NCBI GenBank assembly: GCA_913043285.1
Contig: CAJWML010000006.1
Coordinates: 62,001 to 126,000 of the forward strand
Direction of reading: 5' to 3'
DNA from: CAKZNE01 sp002695025
Lineage (GTDB): Bacteria > Bacteroidota > Bacteroidia > Flavobacteriales > Schleiferiaceae
DNA: 64,000 nt
Shown here: positions 1-8,175 of the stretch, in pieces
Position numbering within the stretch: position 1 is the stretch's first letter
Layout of the letters: each line of letters begins with the position of its first letter
Translations under genes and position numbers: made by a program
Notes under the pieces: generated by a model
Told to the model about the DNA's origin: nothing
Seen by the model: the letters and a program-made list of their open reading frames with translations, nothing else
The model's database searches: none

Positions 1-431
1 TGTTGTTTCGCGATACGCCCAAGGATACCCTGGCCTATAATGTGCCGGGCGAAGGCCGTTTTGTGTGGCGCGTGCGTGGAGAAAATCCCAGCAGCAATAC
101 CATCTACAGCGATCGTGCTTTTTACCTGGATACCACCTTACCCAATACGCCCGTGCTTCAGCAACCCGATGACGGGGACTTTATCAATAGCGCACAGCTG
201 GATTTTCAGTGGACCCGTGGTTCCCAGACTGGCTCATCCATCCGCGACACCTTTTTCCTGGCTACCGATCCCAATATGACCGATCTTCGTGAGAGGCGCC
301 AGGTGAAAGGAAATACCTTAAGTCTGGATACTCTTTCCAATGGCGTGTACTACTGGCGGGTGCGTTCTTATGACAAGGCAGGCAACACCAGCAGCTACAG
401 CAGTACCCGGCAGTTTACCCTGCAGCCATGA
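1..431 (+). CDS. Fn3/Ig-like surface protein, C-terminal part (5' truncated by window)
   Basis: Only the last ~143 codons are inside the window; the reading frame is open to the left edge, so the TTG at 3-5 is probably an internal Leu codon. The visible part holds two similar beta-sandwich-like units, each ending in a V/YYWRVR- or FVWRVR-type strand followed by a Ser/Tyr-rich strand, as in fibronectin type III-like domains of secreted Bacteroidota proteins. The stop codon overlaps the next start (ATGA at 428-431), so it is translationally coupled to the pilus/secretion-like genes that follow. A role as surface or assembly component of that system is inferred from position only. Confidence 0.6.
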   Translation, partial: LFRDTPKDTLAYNVPGEGRFVWRVRGENPSSNTIYSDRAFYLDTTLPNTPVLQQPDDGDFINSAQLDFQWTRGSQTGSSIRDTFFLATDPNMTDLRERRQVKGNTLSLDTLSNGVYYWRVRSYDKAGNTSSYSSTRQFTLQP

Positions 432-937
432 AAAAGAAGAACCAGATCGCTATACTGGCCCCCCTGGTACTCCTGATCTGGGGAATTATCGGTTACCGCA
501 TTTACAAAGCCGTAAAAGGCAACTCTGAGGTAAGCATAACCACCGTTTCCCATCTCCCGGTGACTATGGCCAGGGTTGAGACCACCGCCTATGAACTGCA
601 ATTGGATTACGATGATCCTTTTCTGAAGAACCGGAAAAGGTATGTTCCACCTTCCTCTCAGCAGGCCCAGGCATCTAAACCCGTGAGTAAGGTGAAGCCC
701 AAAGTGGTGAAAACAGTTACTAAAATCCCGCTACAGTGGCCCCGTATTGTGTACCACGGCCTTATTTCGCACAAACAGGATAAAACCACTATTTACCTGG
801 TAGAAGTGGACGGAGCTTCTCACCTGGTGCAACAAGGGGAAATGTTCCAGGAACTGGAATTGCTGAAGGCCTTCCCGGATTCCGTATGGCTGCGTTATAA
901 GAAGGAGGAAAAGAAAACTTTTGTAAAAACGCCATGA
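428..937 (+). CDS. Bitopic membrane protein, GspC/PilP-like position
   Basis: This 169-residue protein has a short basic N-terminus, one membrane segment at about residues 8-26, a Lys/Pro/Val-rich linker (about 75-105) and a small beta-rich C-terminal domain of about 60 residues. That layout (anchor, flexible linker, small periplasmic domain) resembles GspC or PilP, which connect an inner-membrane platform with a secretin. I see no decisive sequence motif, so the family call is inference from architecture and from the downstream prepilin-like and GspF-like genes. It overlaps the preceding gene by 4 bases (ATGA) and the next start (ATG at 934) overlaps its end. Confidence 0.55.
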   Translation: MKKKNQIAILAPLVLLIWGIIGYRIYKAVKGNSEVSITTVSHLPVTMARVETTAYELQLDYDDPFLKNRKRYVPPSSQQAQASKPVSKVKPKVVKTVTKIPLQWPRIVYHGLISHKQDKTTIYLVEVDGASHLVQQGEMFQELELLKAFPDSVWLRYKKEEKKTFVKTP

Positions 938-2184
938 TCCGGGCCGGCTCATTAACATATGCCGTCTTTGTATCTACCGTTACTGCGGTGCTCTGCATGA
1001 TGATGATCATGCTGGCTTCCATGAACCGCAATTTCTTTATCTACACCGATAGTTTTGACCGCGTTCGGGACAATGCCGAGTCCGGGATTATGCTGGGCCT
1101 GGCTATGCCGGTTTTGGGTAGTTATGAGAACTGGCATGAATTGTTTGAGCCGGGCAGTGACTCCGTACGCCTTAAAAAAAGGAAATGGGGGCTTTACGAG
1201 CTGATCTACAGTGAAGCGGTTATCGGGAAGGCTTCTTTTTCCCGTACGGCCATAAGCGGCTATACTTCCCCGGAGCTTTCCACTACTGCTCTGTGGCTGG
1301 CCGACCGTAACCGGCCCTTACAGCTGGCGGGCGAGGCCCTGCTCAAAGGCATCTTTTTCCTGCCTGAAAAAGGTGTGGATCGCGCTTATGTAGAGGGAAC
1401 CAATTACAGCCGTGACCAACTGCTGTACGGAACCTCCAAACGGAGCGATAACCACCTGCCGGAACTGGAAAAGGATTTCCTGCAAGATTGGGAGAGCTAT
1501 CTTAAAGGCAATGTGTTGCCTGGAGACAGCACCCGCAGCCTGGAAGATCTGCCGCAAAGCCTGGCGCACTCCTTTGGTAAAAGAACCGTGGTGTACCAGC
1601 AGCAGGCCCCTGTGCAGCTGGACGGCTACAACTTGAAAGGCAATATCATTATCCGTTCCAATACCGCTATTACCGTATCTGCGTCCACCCAACTGGAACA
1701 GGTGGTCCTCATAGCGCCCAAAGTAACCATTGGCCGGAATTTTAAGGGGAGCCTGCATGCCGTGGCATCCGATTCATTGCGGGTATTGGAAAATGCCAAA
1801 CTGGAGTATCCCAGCTCTCTCATTATGAAGCTGGAAAAGCCCGATCGTGGGCCCCACCTCTTTATGGATAAAGACTCTGAAGTTTTTGGAGCTATCCTTA
1901 GCCTTTCCGATGAAAACCGAAGGACCAACGAGTTGGCGGTGGAAATAGTGGATGAAGCCCTGGTTAAAGGCATGGTATACGCCAACGGCAACCTGGAGCT
2001 GGGTGGCACCGTGCAAGGTACCCTGATTGCCCGTAATTTTATGTTGGCCACGCCTTCCGGTATTTATGAGAACCACCTCCTCAACGGTAAAATAGACCGT
2101 ACCGAACTGGAAAAGGAATACCTGGGAATTCCGGTTAAACCCTGGGATAATAAAACCGAAATATGCACATGGCTACCCTGGTGA
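934..2184 (+). CDS. PilX/GspK-like membrane-anchored protein of the pseudopilin operon
   Basis: This 416-residue protein starts with a hydrophobic Met-rich segment (about 7-30) followed by a soluble domain. It lacks the Gly/Ala-Phe-Thr-Leu-x-Glu leader seen in the two genes downstream. The C-terminal half has short repeating beta units of the type found in right-handed helical or polymer-forming proteins (about residues 225-260 and 340-375). Its position before two prepilin-like genes suggests a PilX/GspK-like minor component, but I do not recognise a named family. It overlaps the next gene by 22 bases. Confidence 0.5.
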   Translation: MIRAGSLTYAVFVSTVTAVLCMMMIMLASMNRNFFIYTDSFDRVRDNAESGIMLGLAMPVLGSYENWHELFEPGSDSVRLKKRKWGLYELIYSEAVIGKASFSRTAISGYTSPELSTTALWLADRNRPLQLAGEALLKGIFFLPEKGVDRAYVEGTNYSRDQLLYGTSKRSDNHLPELEKDFLQDWESYLKGNVLPGDSTRSLEDLPQSLAHSFGKRTVVYQQQAPVQLDGYNLKGNIIIRSNTAITVSASTQLEQVVLIAPKVTIGRNFKGSLHAVASDSLRVLENAKLEYPSSLIMKLEKPDRGPHLFMDKDSEVFGAILSLSDENRRTNELAVEIVDEALVKGMVYANGNLELGGTVQGTLIARNFMLATPSGIYENHLLNGKIDRTELEKEYLGIPVKPWDNKTEICTWLPW

Positions 2185-2537
2185 AAAAGATAAAGGCCAC
2201 CACCCTGGTGGAAACCCTCGTGGCCATGACGGTGCTCTCCCTGGTTTCCGGTATGGCTATGATCATCTTTATACAGGTGTCCGCCCCCGCTTCTTCCGTG
2301 GTGTACCTCATGGAAGCCCAGCAGCGCAGTGCCGAGGTGATGGATACCCTCAGCGGGGGTTACCTGGAAGGTAAAAGAGGGCGTGTGCTGGAATGGGAAA
2401 CCGATAAGCTGTATTATGAAGGGGAACTTTTGGAGTATGCGGAGGAGGTGGTGCAGGTAGAACTAAACGTTTTGGATAACCGTGGCCGGCAGGTGTACCA
2501 GCGCAGGCGCTTGTATTATGTGCATGAGGAAGAGTAG
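2163..2537 (+). CDS. Prepilin-like protein with type IV methylation leader (1)
   Basis: The 124-residue product begins with a short basic leader and the segment KIKA-TTLVETLVAM, which fits the type IV prepilin pattern: cleavage after a small residue, hydrophobic run, Glu at +5. One hydrophobic helix (about 14-35) is followed by a small globular part, as in GspI/GspJ or PilV-like minor pseudopilins. A second in-frame ATG at 2169 is equally possible as start. It overlaps genes on both sides, as expected in a tight operon. Prepilin peptidase was not found in the window. The subtype is inferred. Confidence 0.65.
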   Translation: MHMATLVKKIKATTLVETLVAMTVLSLVSGMAMIIFIQVSAPASSVVYLMEAQQRSAEVMDTLSGGYLEGKRGRVLEWETDKLYYEGELLEYAEEVVQVELNVLDNRGRQVYQRRRLYYVHEEE

Positions 2538-2988
2538 GAAAATAAAAGCCTTTACCCTCACCGAGGTGATGATCACCATGGCCGTATCCGCGGTGGTGGT
2601 GGCTTTGGCCTATATGACCTTTAATACCATCGGTAACTACTTTCGCCTGGTACAGGATCAGAACAACCGCTACAATGAGTGGCTCAGCGCCCGTCTCTTT
2701 CTCAGTCGCGATATCACCAAAGCCGATTCCCTGCATTTTGCGGAGAGTTCCCTGCTGGTGTACGGTAACGATACCCTTACCGCCTGGACGGCCGTGGGCG
2801 ATACCCTGCTGCGCAACGATGGTGTATTGAAGAACTTTGGCTTGCAGGCCTTTGGCTGGCAGGCTTATACCGATCCTGAAACCGGGCTGGTAAACCTGGT
2901 GGTGTTGAGCCAGTACCGTGAGAATGATGACAGCCTGTACTTCCGCTTTTACAAAACCTATCCCATAGCCTTTCAAATCAATAAGTGA
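2524..2988 (+). CDS. Prepilin-like protein with type IV methylation leader (2)
   Basis: From the ATG at 2524 the protein is 154 residues and begins MRKSRKIKA-FTLTEVMITM, a clear prepilin leader with Phe at +1 and Glu at +5, followed by a hydrophobic helix. The ATG at 2518 is an alternative; longer versions would put an unlikely Cys-rich stretch before the basic leader. The rest resembles minor pseudopilins of the GspJ/PilW kind in size. It overlaps the upstream prepilin gene by 14 bases and its stop shares one base with the GspF/PilC start. Confidence 0.7.
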   Translation: MRKSRKIKAFTLTEVMITMAVSAVVVALAYMTFNTIGNYFRLVQDQNNRYNEWLSARLFLSRDITKADSLHFAESSLLVYGNDTLTAWTAVGDTLLRNDGVLKNFGLQAFGWQAYTDPETGLVNLVVLSQYRENDDSLYFRFYKTYPIAFQINK

Positions 2989-4133
2989 TGCCCGTATCCC
3001 TGCACGATCTACAAAAGCAAACGCAAAAGAAGCCAGCCAATAAGGAAGGGAAAGGCTTTTCCATCCAAAAAGCTCTCTCCTACGAGATAGGCGGTAAAAA
3101 GCTCAGCGATAGCTTTAAGGAATCCTTTTACGGGGAAATGGCGCTGCTGCTGGAGGCAGGGATGAACATCAAATCCGCGCTGGACCTCATGGGTGAGCAG
3201 CAGAAAAAGGAAAAACACAAAAAGCTGCTGGCTGATATTGTATACCAGCTTACGCGCGGAGGCCGCTTTTCCGAAGTGCTGCGTGACCAGGGCCGCTTTT
3301 CCGCCTATGAGCATTTTTCCGTGAAGATAGGGGAGGAAACCGGTAACCTGGGGGAAGTGCTCAAGCGCCTGTCCACCTATTACGGCAATAAGATACAGCA
3401 GCGCAGGGCGCTTATCGGAGCGCTGACTTATCCCGGAATTATCATGATCACGGCTCTGCTGGCCGTTACCTTTATGTTGACCTATATGGTGCCCCTTTTT
3501 AAGGATATCTTCCTGCGCATGGGCGGGCAACTGCCGGCCTTAACCCAAATGATCATCAACCTCTCTGAAGGCTTCGGTACCCTCTTGCTGCTTGGTGGGC
3601 TATTGATAGGCGGGCTCTTGCTGGTGCATTTCCTTTACCGCCAGCGCGAAGGCTATAAGAAGATATTTTACGGTATTGTACTGCGCATACCCATTGCCGG
3701 TAGCATGCTGTTGAAAACCCATACCCTCAATATGGTGCAGAGCATGAGCCTGCTGGTGAGTTCGCGTGTACCCCTCACCGAAGCGTTGGAACTCTCCCAC
3801 CGTATGGTACGCTTTTACCCCATTTCCAGCTCCATGGAAAAGATCCGGGCTATGATACTGCAGGGCTCCAGCCTCAACGAGGGCCTGGCCAAATTCAGCA
3901 TCTATCCCGCGCGCCTGGTTACCCTCGTAAAGGTAGGTGAAGAGTCCAATCAGCTGGAGCTGATCTTTAAAAAGCTGGGTGTGCAGATGGAAGAAGAACT
4001 GCAGCACCGCGCCAAAATGCTGGGCAATGCCCTGGAGCCTCTCATCATCATTTTCCTTGGCTTTTTGGTGGCCCTGATACTGGTGGCCATGTACCTGCCC
4101 ATGTTCCAGTTGAGTACTTCGTTTGGGTTCTAG
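2988..4133 (+). CDS. Type II secretion/type IV pilus platform protein, GspF/PilC family
   Basis: The 381-residue product has the duplicated T2SSF architecture. The first cytoplasmic four-helix domain lies at about residues 45-165 and contains the typical FYGEMALLLEAGM-like start. A membrane segment follows (about 150-175), then a second pair of membrane helices (about 200-220), the second repeat (about 245-365) and a C-terminal hydrophobic segment. GspF/PilC is the inner-membrane platform that works with the GspE/PilB ATPase to assemble pseudopili. The start is taken as the ATG that overlaps the previous stop by one base; a GTG one codon earlier also exists. It is the last gene of the operon. 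Confidence 0.88.
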   Translation: MPVSLHDLQKQTQKKPANKEGKGFSIQKALSYEIGGKKLSDSFKESFYGEMALLLEAGMNIKSALDLMGEQQKKEKHKKLLADIVYQLTRGGRFSEVLRDQGRFSAYEHFSVKIGEETGNLGEVLKRLSTYYGNKIQQRRALIGALTYPGIIMITALLAVTFMLTYMVPLFKDIFLRMGGQLPALTQMIINLSEGFGTLLLLGGLLIGGLLLVHFLYRQREGYKKIFYGIVLRIPIAGSMLLKTHTLNMVQSMSLLVSSRVPLTEALELSHRMVRFYPISSSMEKIRAMILQGSSLNEGLAKFSIYPARLVTLVKVGEESNQLELIFKKLGVQMEEELQHRAKMLGNALEPLIIIFLGFLVALILVAMYLPMFQLSTSFGF

Positions 4134-4171
4134 GACGACTGTAAATAAATTGTTAAGATTCTAAGTAACGT

Positions 4172-4200
4172 TTGTAATGATAAAGGAATTTTTATTTTTG
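4172..4200 (+). promoter_or_regulatory. Bacteroidota-type promoter of the RHS operon
   Basis: TTG at 4172-4174 is followed after 18 bases by TATTTTTG (4193-4200), matching the Bacteroidota sigma-A pattern TTG-N17-23-TAnnTTTG. It would give a 5' leader of about 105 bases ahead of the first RHS gene. Confidence 0.6.
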
Positions 4201-4247
4201 CCAAAATAACCTTGAATTACAACTTAATTAACTGAATAAAAATCTAT

Positions 4248-4289
4248 TATAGTATAATATTCGCTTGATTTATAGTGAATAGTACTATA
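4248..4289 (+). promoter_or_regulatory. Leader stem-loop upstream of RHS operon
   Basis: TATAGTA (4248-4254) pairs with TACTATA (4283-4289), and TATTC (4258-4262) pairs with GAATA (4277-4281), around a 14-base loop. It lies between the predicted promoter and the ATG at 4313. There is no T-run, so it looks like a leader structure or operator rather than a terminator. Function unknown. Confidence 0.4.
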
Positions 4290-4312
4290 GGCCTCATCTA
4301 ATAATTTTTTCA

Positions 4313-7300
4313 ATGAAAATCAGAAACCTTTTCCTGTTTATGACTTGCTTGTGGGTTTTCGGCCTTTTTGGCCAGGAGCGAGTGGATATTTATGAAGACA
4401 ATATTTCGTTTAGGCTACCTGAGGCACAAGCCTTTTCTTCCATAATCCAGAAAGATCAGGTAACCAATAAAGGTATGGTCCCAGTAAGTGTCCCTATCCA
4501 TACCATAAAAGACAGAGACCTAACTTTAGAATTGAAGTTGAATTATGATGCTTCGGGTGTAAAGGTTAATGACCTATCCACATGGGTGGGTTTAAAGTGG
4601 AATTTAATTGCTGCCCCCGCGATAACGCGTGAGGTCAAAGGATTGCCGGATGACTTGTGGTTTTTTAAGCAAAGAACTTGCTTAACAGGTGGATTTTCAC
4701 AACCCAATATACAATATGTAGGTTGGTTAAGGCATGACCAGGTTTTTTCCTATCAGAATGAAATAAGGGATTTCCCCAATAGCCAATTTACTGACTATGA
4801 TTATTTTGAAGGTAATCTGAACTTGGAACAGGCCAAAGCGAGGGAAGCTATACATGATTACCAAACTAATGGGGCAGCCAGGGTTAGGGACACCGAACCG
4901 GACCGGTATAGTGTAAATTTAAATGGTACTCACATAGAGTTTGTGTTTGATGAAGATAAAACTCCAAGGATCATTGGTCTGGGTGATTATAAAATAAGTT
5001 ATAATCAACCGGCACCTGACGGGAACTATGTCAGTTATAGCAGTAATTGCTTTAATTATCAGGATTTTTCCAAGCGTATTGAAAGTTTTACCATTACGGA
5101 TCCTCAGGGGTATCAGTATATTTTTGATCAGAAGGAGACCACCCGTCTAGAGGACATTGTATCAGTAGTTTATTTTTCTTTTAATGGTTCTGGGAGCAAT
5201 ACTTTCGATACGGATACGGATTTGCAATTAAACCATACGGTGACCTGGCACATCAGCCAAATAATATCACCTAATGGTCATCTCATGGATTTTACATACG
5301 ATGGAGTAGATCTAGAAACCACGGTTGATAAACCATTGCAAGCTGGCAAATGCCTGAGTGGTAATTGTAGCTCGGATGCTAACCGGATCAAGTATGATCT
5401 TTTTTATGATTCGGATCTGGATAACGAGATTACATATTATACCCATACACTTTACCTCACCCGAATTGAAACGGAAAATATCAAGGTAGATTTTTCAACC
5501 TATCATCCAGGAACCACAAATCATCATGAAAGGTTAGATATTTTGGACGCCCGTCTTCTCCGTACTATTAGTGTTGAAGAAAAGGTTAAAGAAAAAAGCC
5601 AAAATCAATTTTCCTATCAATTGAATTATAATTGGAATTATACCTCTCCTGTAAGTGGTATTCGTGATGAATATCGCCACCGCTATTTTCTGAGTGAAGT
5701 GGAAATAAAGAACTCGGACGGCAGTATGGAGGCATATAGTTTTGATTACAACCTGATACAACTTCCGCATCGCTACAATGCCCAACAGGATTTTTGGGGT
5801 TATTACAATAGTAATTACAGCAATAGCCTCATACCAACCTTATGGATATACCCCGATGAGACGGGAGCAAACCGCATTAGGGTGCATCGCATACCAAATT
5901 ATGTAGGTACTGAATACCAGTTACCCGGTGCAAACCGTTCGGTAATAGGTGGTATTAATGAGGCGGGAGTGCTCATCAAGATTCATTATCCTACGGGTGG
6001 GTATAAGTTCTTTGATTACGAATGTAATGAATATTGGGATCCTGTTATACAGCAAAATATGAAAGGACCTGGGATCCGGGTAAAGGCTGTGCACTATCTG
6101 GATAATATGACCGGGGCAGATGTAACCACTTTCTTTGGATATAACCTTAATAACGGAAATTCGAGTGGTCTCTTAGTGATGGCACCAGTTTTTGGTATTG
6201 AAAGAGCCTATTCCTGGGATCAGGATAATAGTTATACTACTTATATCCCAGGTGTTGGCAATGATCACGAACCCAGCTTTGCAGTAAATGTATTTGCCTC
6301 TGCCCCTTATGGTATCAATAAAGATTTTGATGGGCCCTACGTAACTACGGATTTTGAAAAATGGGATTATTTTACGGAGCGTAGGTCCGTTCCTTACAAT
6401 AATCTGAGCAACGCCAATGGTGAAATGCTAGCCTACAGCCAGGTTACCCGAAGCAGGACCGGCCTGGGAAAAGAGGTGTATGAATACTTTCCTATTCTCA
6501 AAGAATCGGATCGGCCTACCCCGGTAAATTTTACGATCCTCAACCGTTATCCTCCATCAAATAGTCCGGTTTATTCCAATTCTCCAAATGGTGGTATATG
6601 TGATGACTGGCGTATGTACTCCCAGGGTAATATGAGGCTTTCCGGGACGGAGATCTATCCTTTTCCTCCTATGAGTATGGACTGGGCCGATGGATTTGAG
6701 CATGGCTTGCTTCACAAAAAAACTATGTACAATGAAGATGGTGATCTCCTAGAAGAAGAGGTTTATAATTATATGAACCGGGAATTAAACCGGGTGAGCG
6801 TATATGGCTTGGTACTGGCAGATATGAAAATGCTGGATGGGGGAGGCTGTTGGAATACACCTTCCAAAACTTTTATGTCCTACGGCAAATATGAAATAGT
6901 TACCGGAGCAGGTGCAAAAATAAGTTCGGTCAGCAGTTCTACTTACCATTATGTAACTGAACCGGGTCCTCCCCTGTACAAAACCAGTAACCACCTTACT
7001 AAGACCACCACTTATTCTTATGTAGATGATCATAACTTGGTAAAGCAGATTACATCGATTAATTCTGATCAGAAAGAGCATTCAAAGATTTTTAAATATG
7101 TGGCTGAATTTGCAGGTAATCTAGCATCTAAATCCAACGATGATCAAGGCGATGTCACATCCATTGCTATGGATGACATGCTTCAGGCTAATATGATTGC
7201 TGCACCTGTGGAAGAGCTGGAAGTTGTGGATGGAAATGTGGTGGGAGGAAAATTATATACCTATAAAAGGGATAATTTCAATTACGTTTTGGATAAAACC

Positions 7301-8158
7301 TTTAATCTATCCATTAATTCGATACCTGTAGCGTATACTCCCTCCTTCTTTTCATCTATTGGAAGGATTCCTGATGGTGGGGATTACTACTACAAGTTCC
7401 ATCAGGATGCCAATTACTATCCTGTGATGGAGTATGTTGCTTATGATAACGTGGGGAATCTGGCTGAGATACGGCAACCAGGTGGAAGCTCAACAAGCTA
7501 TATATACGGTTATAATAATACTCTTCCTGTTGCCAGTGTGTTAAACGCATCTGCCAATGAATGCTATGCAACCAGCTTTGAAGGATTCGAGTGGTGGGAT
7601 GGTTCTCCTCAAAACCCTTCAAGATACTTATCCAATAATTCTTTTACAGGTGATTATTACTTGAAAGTTCCTGCGAATGCCTTTGGTTTTAGTATTCCAT
7701 TGAATGTGGAAGACGAAGACCAGGAATATATCCTGTCGGCTTACGTGAAAACCTCTGCAAATTTTGGGAATAATGCCAATCTTATCATTCAGGTTGTGGA
7801 TGAAACTACGAGCACCCAGTTGGGCTGGTTGAACACCGTAATAGGATCCACAAATAATGAATGGGTCTATGTGGAGCGTAAGGTCGATCTTTCACAATAT
7901 ACCAATGATTGTAAGCTGAAGCTAGAAGTGTGGAATATTCATGGTACAGAAGATATGGCAGTAGATGAATTGCGCTTTGGTCCGGTTGACGCCCAATTAA
8001 GTACTTATACTTATGAGCCGCTGAAAGGTATTACCAGCCAGGTTAGTCCGGATCTTCGTAAAAAGACCTTTGAATACGATGAATTTGGCCGATTGAAACT
8101 GGTACGGGATCAAGACGGCAATATCCAAAGTGCTAACCAGTACCATTACAGACCTTAA
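4313..8158 (+). CDS. Secreted RHS/YD-repeat protein, first of tandem pair
   Basis: This 1281-residue protein has a signal peptide (hydrophobic to about residue 19, then FGQE). Its N-terminal domain (about 25-110) resembles the SpvB-like entry domain of Bacteroidota RHS proteins. A long region of YD-type beta repeats follows. A carbohydrate-binding-like beta-sandwich lies at about 1085-1215, and a final YD repeat (EYDEFGRLKLVRDQDGN) ends the protein. There is no RHS-associated core and no variable tip. The next RHS gene starts 17 bases later. By analogy with TcB/TcC pairs, it may form the first half of a shell that the second protein completes; that is inference. It is AT-richer than the housekeeping genes around it. 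Confidence 0.8.
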   Translation: MKIRNLFLFMTCLWVFGLFGQERVDIYEDNISFRLPEAQAFSSIIQKDQVTNKGMVPVSVPIHTIKDRDLTLELKLNYDASGVKVNDLSTWVGLKWNLIAAPAITREVKGLPDDLWFFKQRTCLTGGFSQPNIQYVGWLRHDQVFSYQNEIRDFPNSQFTDYDYFEGNLNLEQAKAREAIHDYQTNGAARVRDTEPDRYSVNLNGTHIEFVFDEDKTPRIIGLGDYKISYNQPAPDGNYVSYSSNCFNYQDFSKRIESFTITDPQGYQYIFDQKETTRLEDIVSVVYFSFNGSGSNTFDTDTDLQLNHTVTWHISQIISPNGHLMDFTYDGVDLETTVDKPLQAGKCLSGNCSSDANRIKYDLFYDSDLDNEITYYTHTLYLTRIETENIKVDFSTYHPGTTNHHERLDILDARLLRTISVEEKVKEKSQNQFSYQLNYNWNYTSPVSGIRDEYRHRYFLSEVEIKNSDGSMEAYSFDYNLIQLPHRYNAQQDFWGYYNSNYSNSLIPTLWIYPDETGANRIRVHRIPNYVGTEYQLPGANRSVIGGINEAGVLIKIHYPTGGYKFFDYECNEYWDPVIQQNMKGPGIRVKAVHYLDNMTGADVTTFFGYNLNNGNSSGLLVMAPVFGIERAYSWDQDNSYTTYIPGVGNDHEPSFAVNVFASAPYGINKDFDGPYVTTDFEKWDYFTERRSVPYNNLSNANGEMLAYSQVTRSRTGLGKEVYEYFPILKESDRPTPVNFTILNRYPPSNSPVYSNSPNGGICDDWRMYSQGNMRLSGTEIYPFPPMSMDWADGFEHGLLHKKTMYNEDGDLLEEEVYNYMNRELNRVSVYGLVLADMKMLDGGGCWNTPSKTFMSYGKYEIVTGAGAKISSVSSSTYHYVTEPGPPLYKTSNHLTKTTTYSYVDDHNLVKQITSINSDQKEHSKIFKYVAEFAGNLASKSNDDQGDVTSIAMDDMLQANMIAAPVEELEVVDGNVVGGKLYTYKRDNFNYVLDKTFNLSINSIPVAYTPSFFSSIGRIPDGGDYYYKFHQDANYYPVMEYVAYDNVGNLAEIRQPGGSSTSYIYGYNNTLPVASVLNASANECYATSFEGFEWWDGSPQNPSRYLSNNSFTGDYYLKVPANAFGFSIPLNVEDEDQEYILSAYVKTSANFGNNANLIIQVVDETTSTQLGWLNTVIGSTNNEWVYVERKVDLSQYTNDCKLKLEVWNIHGTEDMAVDELRFGPVDAQLSTYTYEPLKGITSQVSPDLRKKTFEYDEFGRLKLVRDQDGNIQSANQYHYRP

Positions 8159-8175
8159 AACCAGATAACCGAGCT

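Noticed and set aside
2350..2976. 208-codon minus-strand ORF over the prepilin genes
   Set aside because: The plus-strand prepilin leaders and tight operon overlaps are convincing; the reverse frame has no features.
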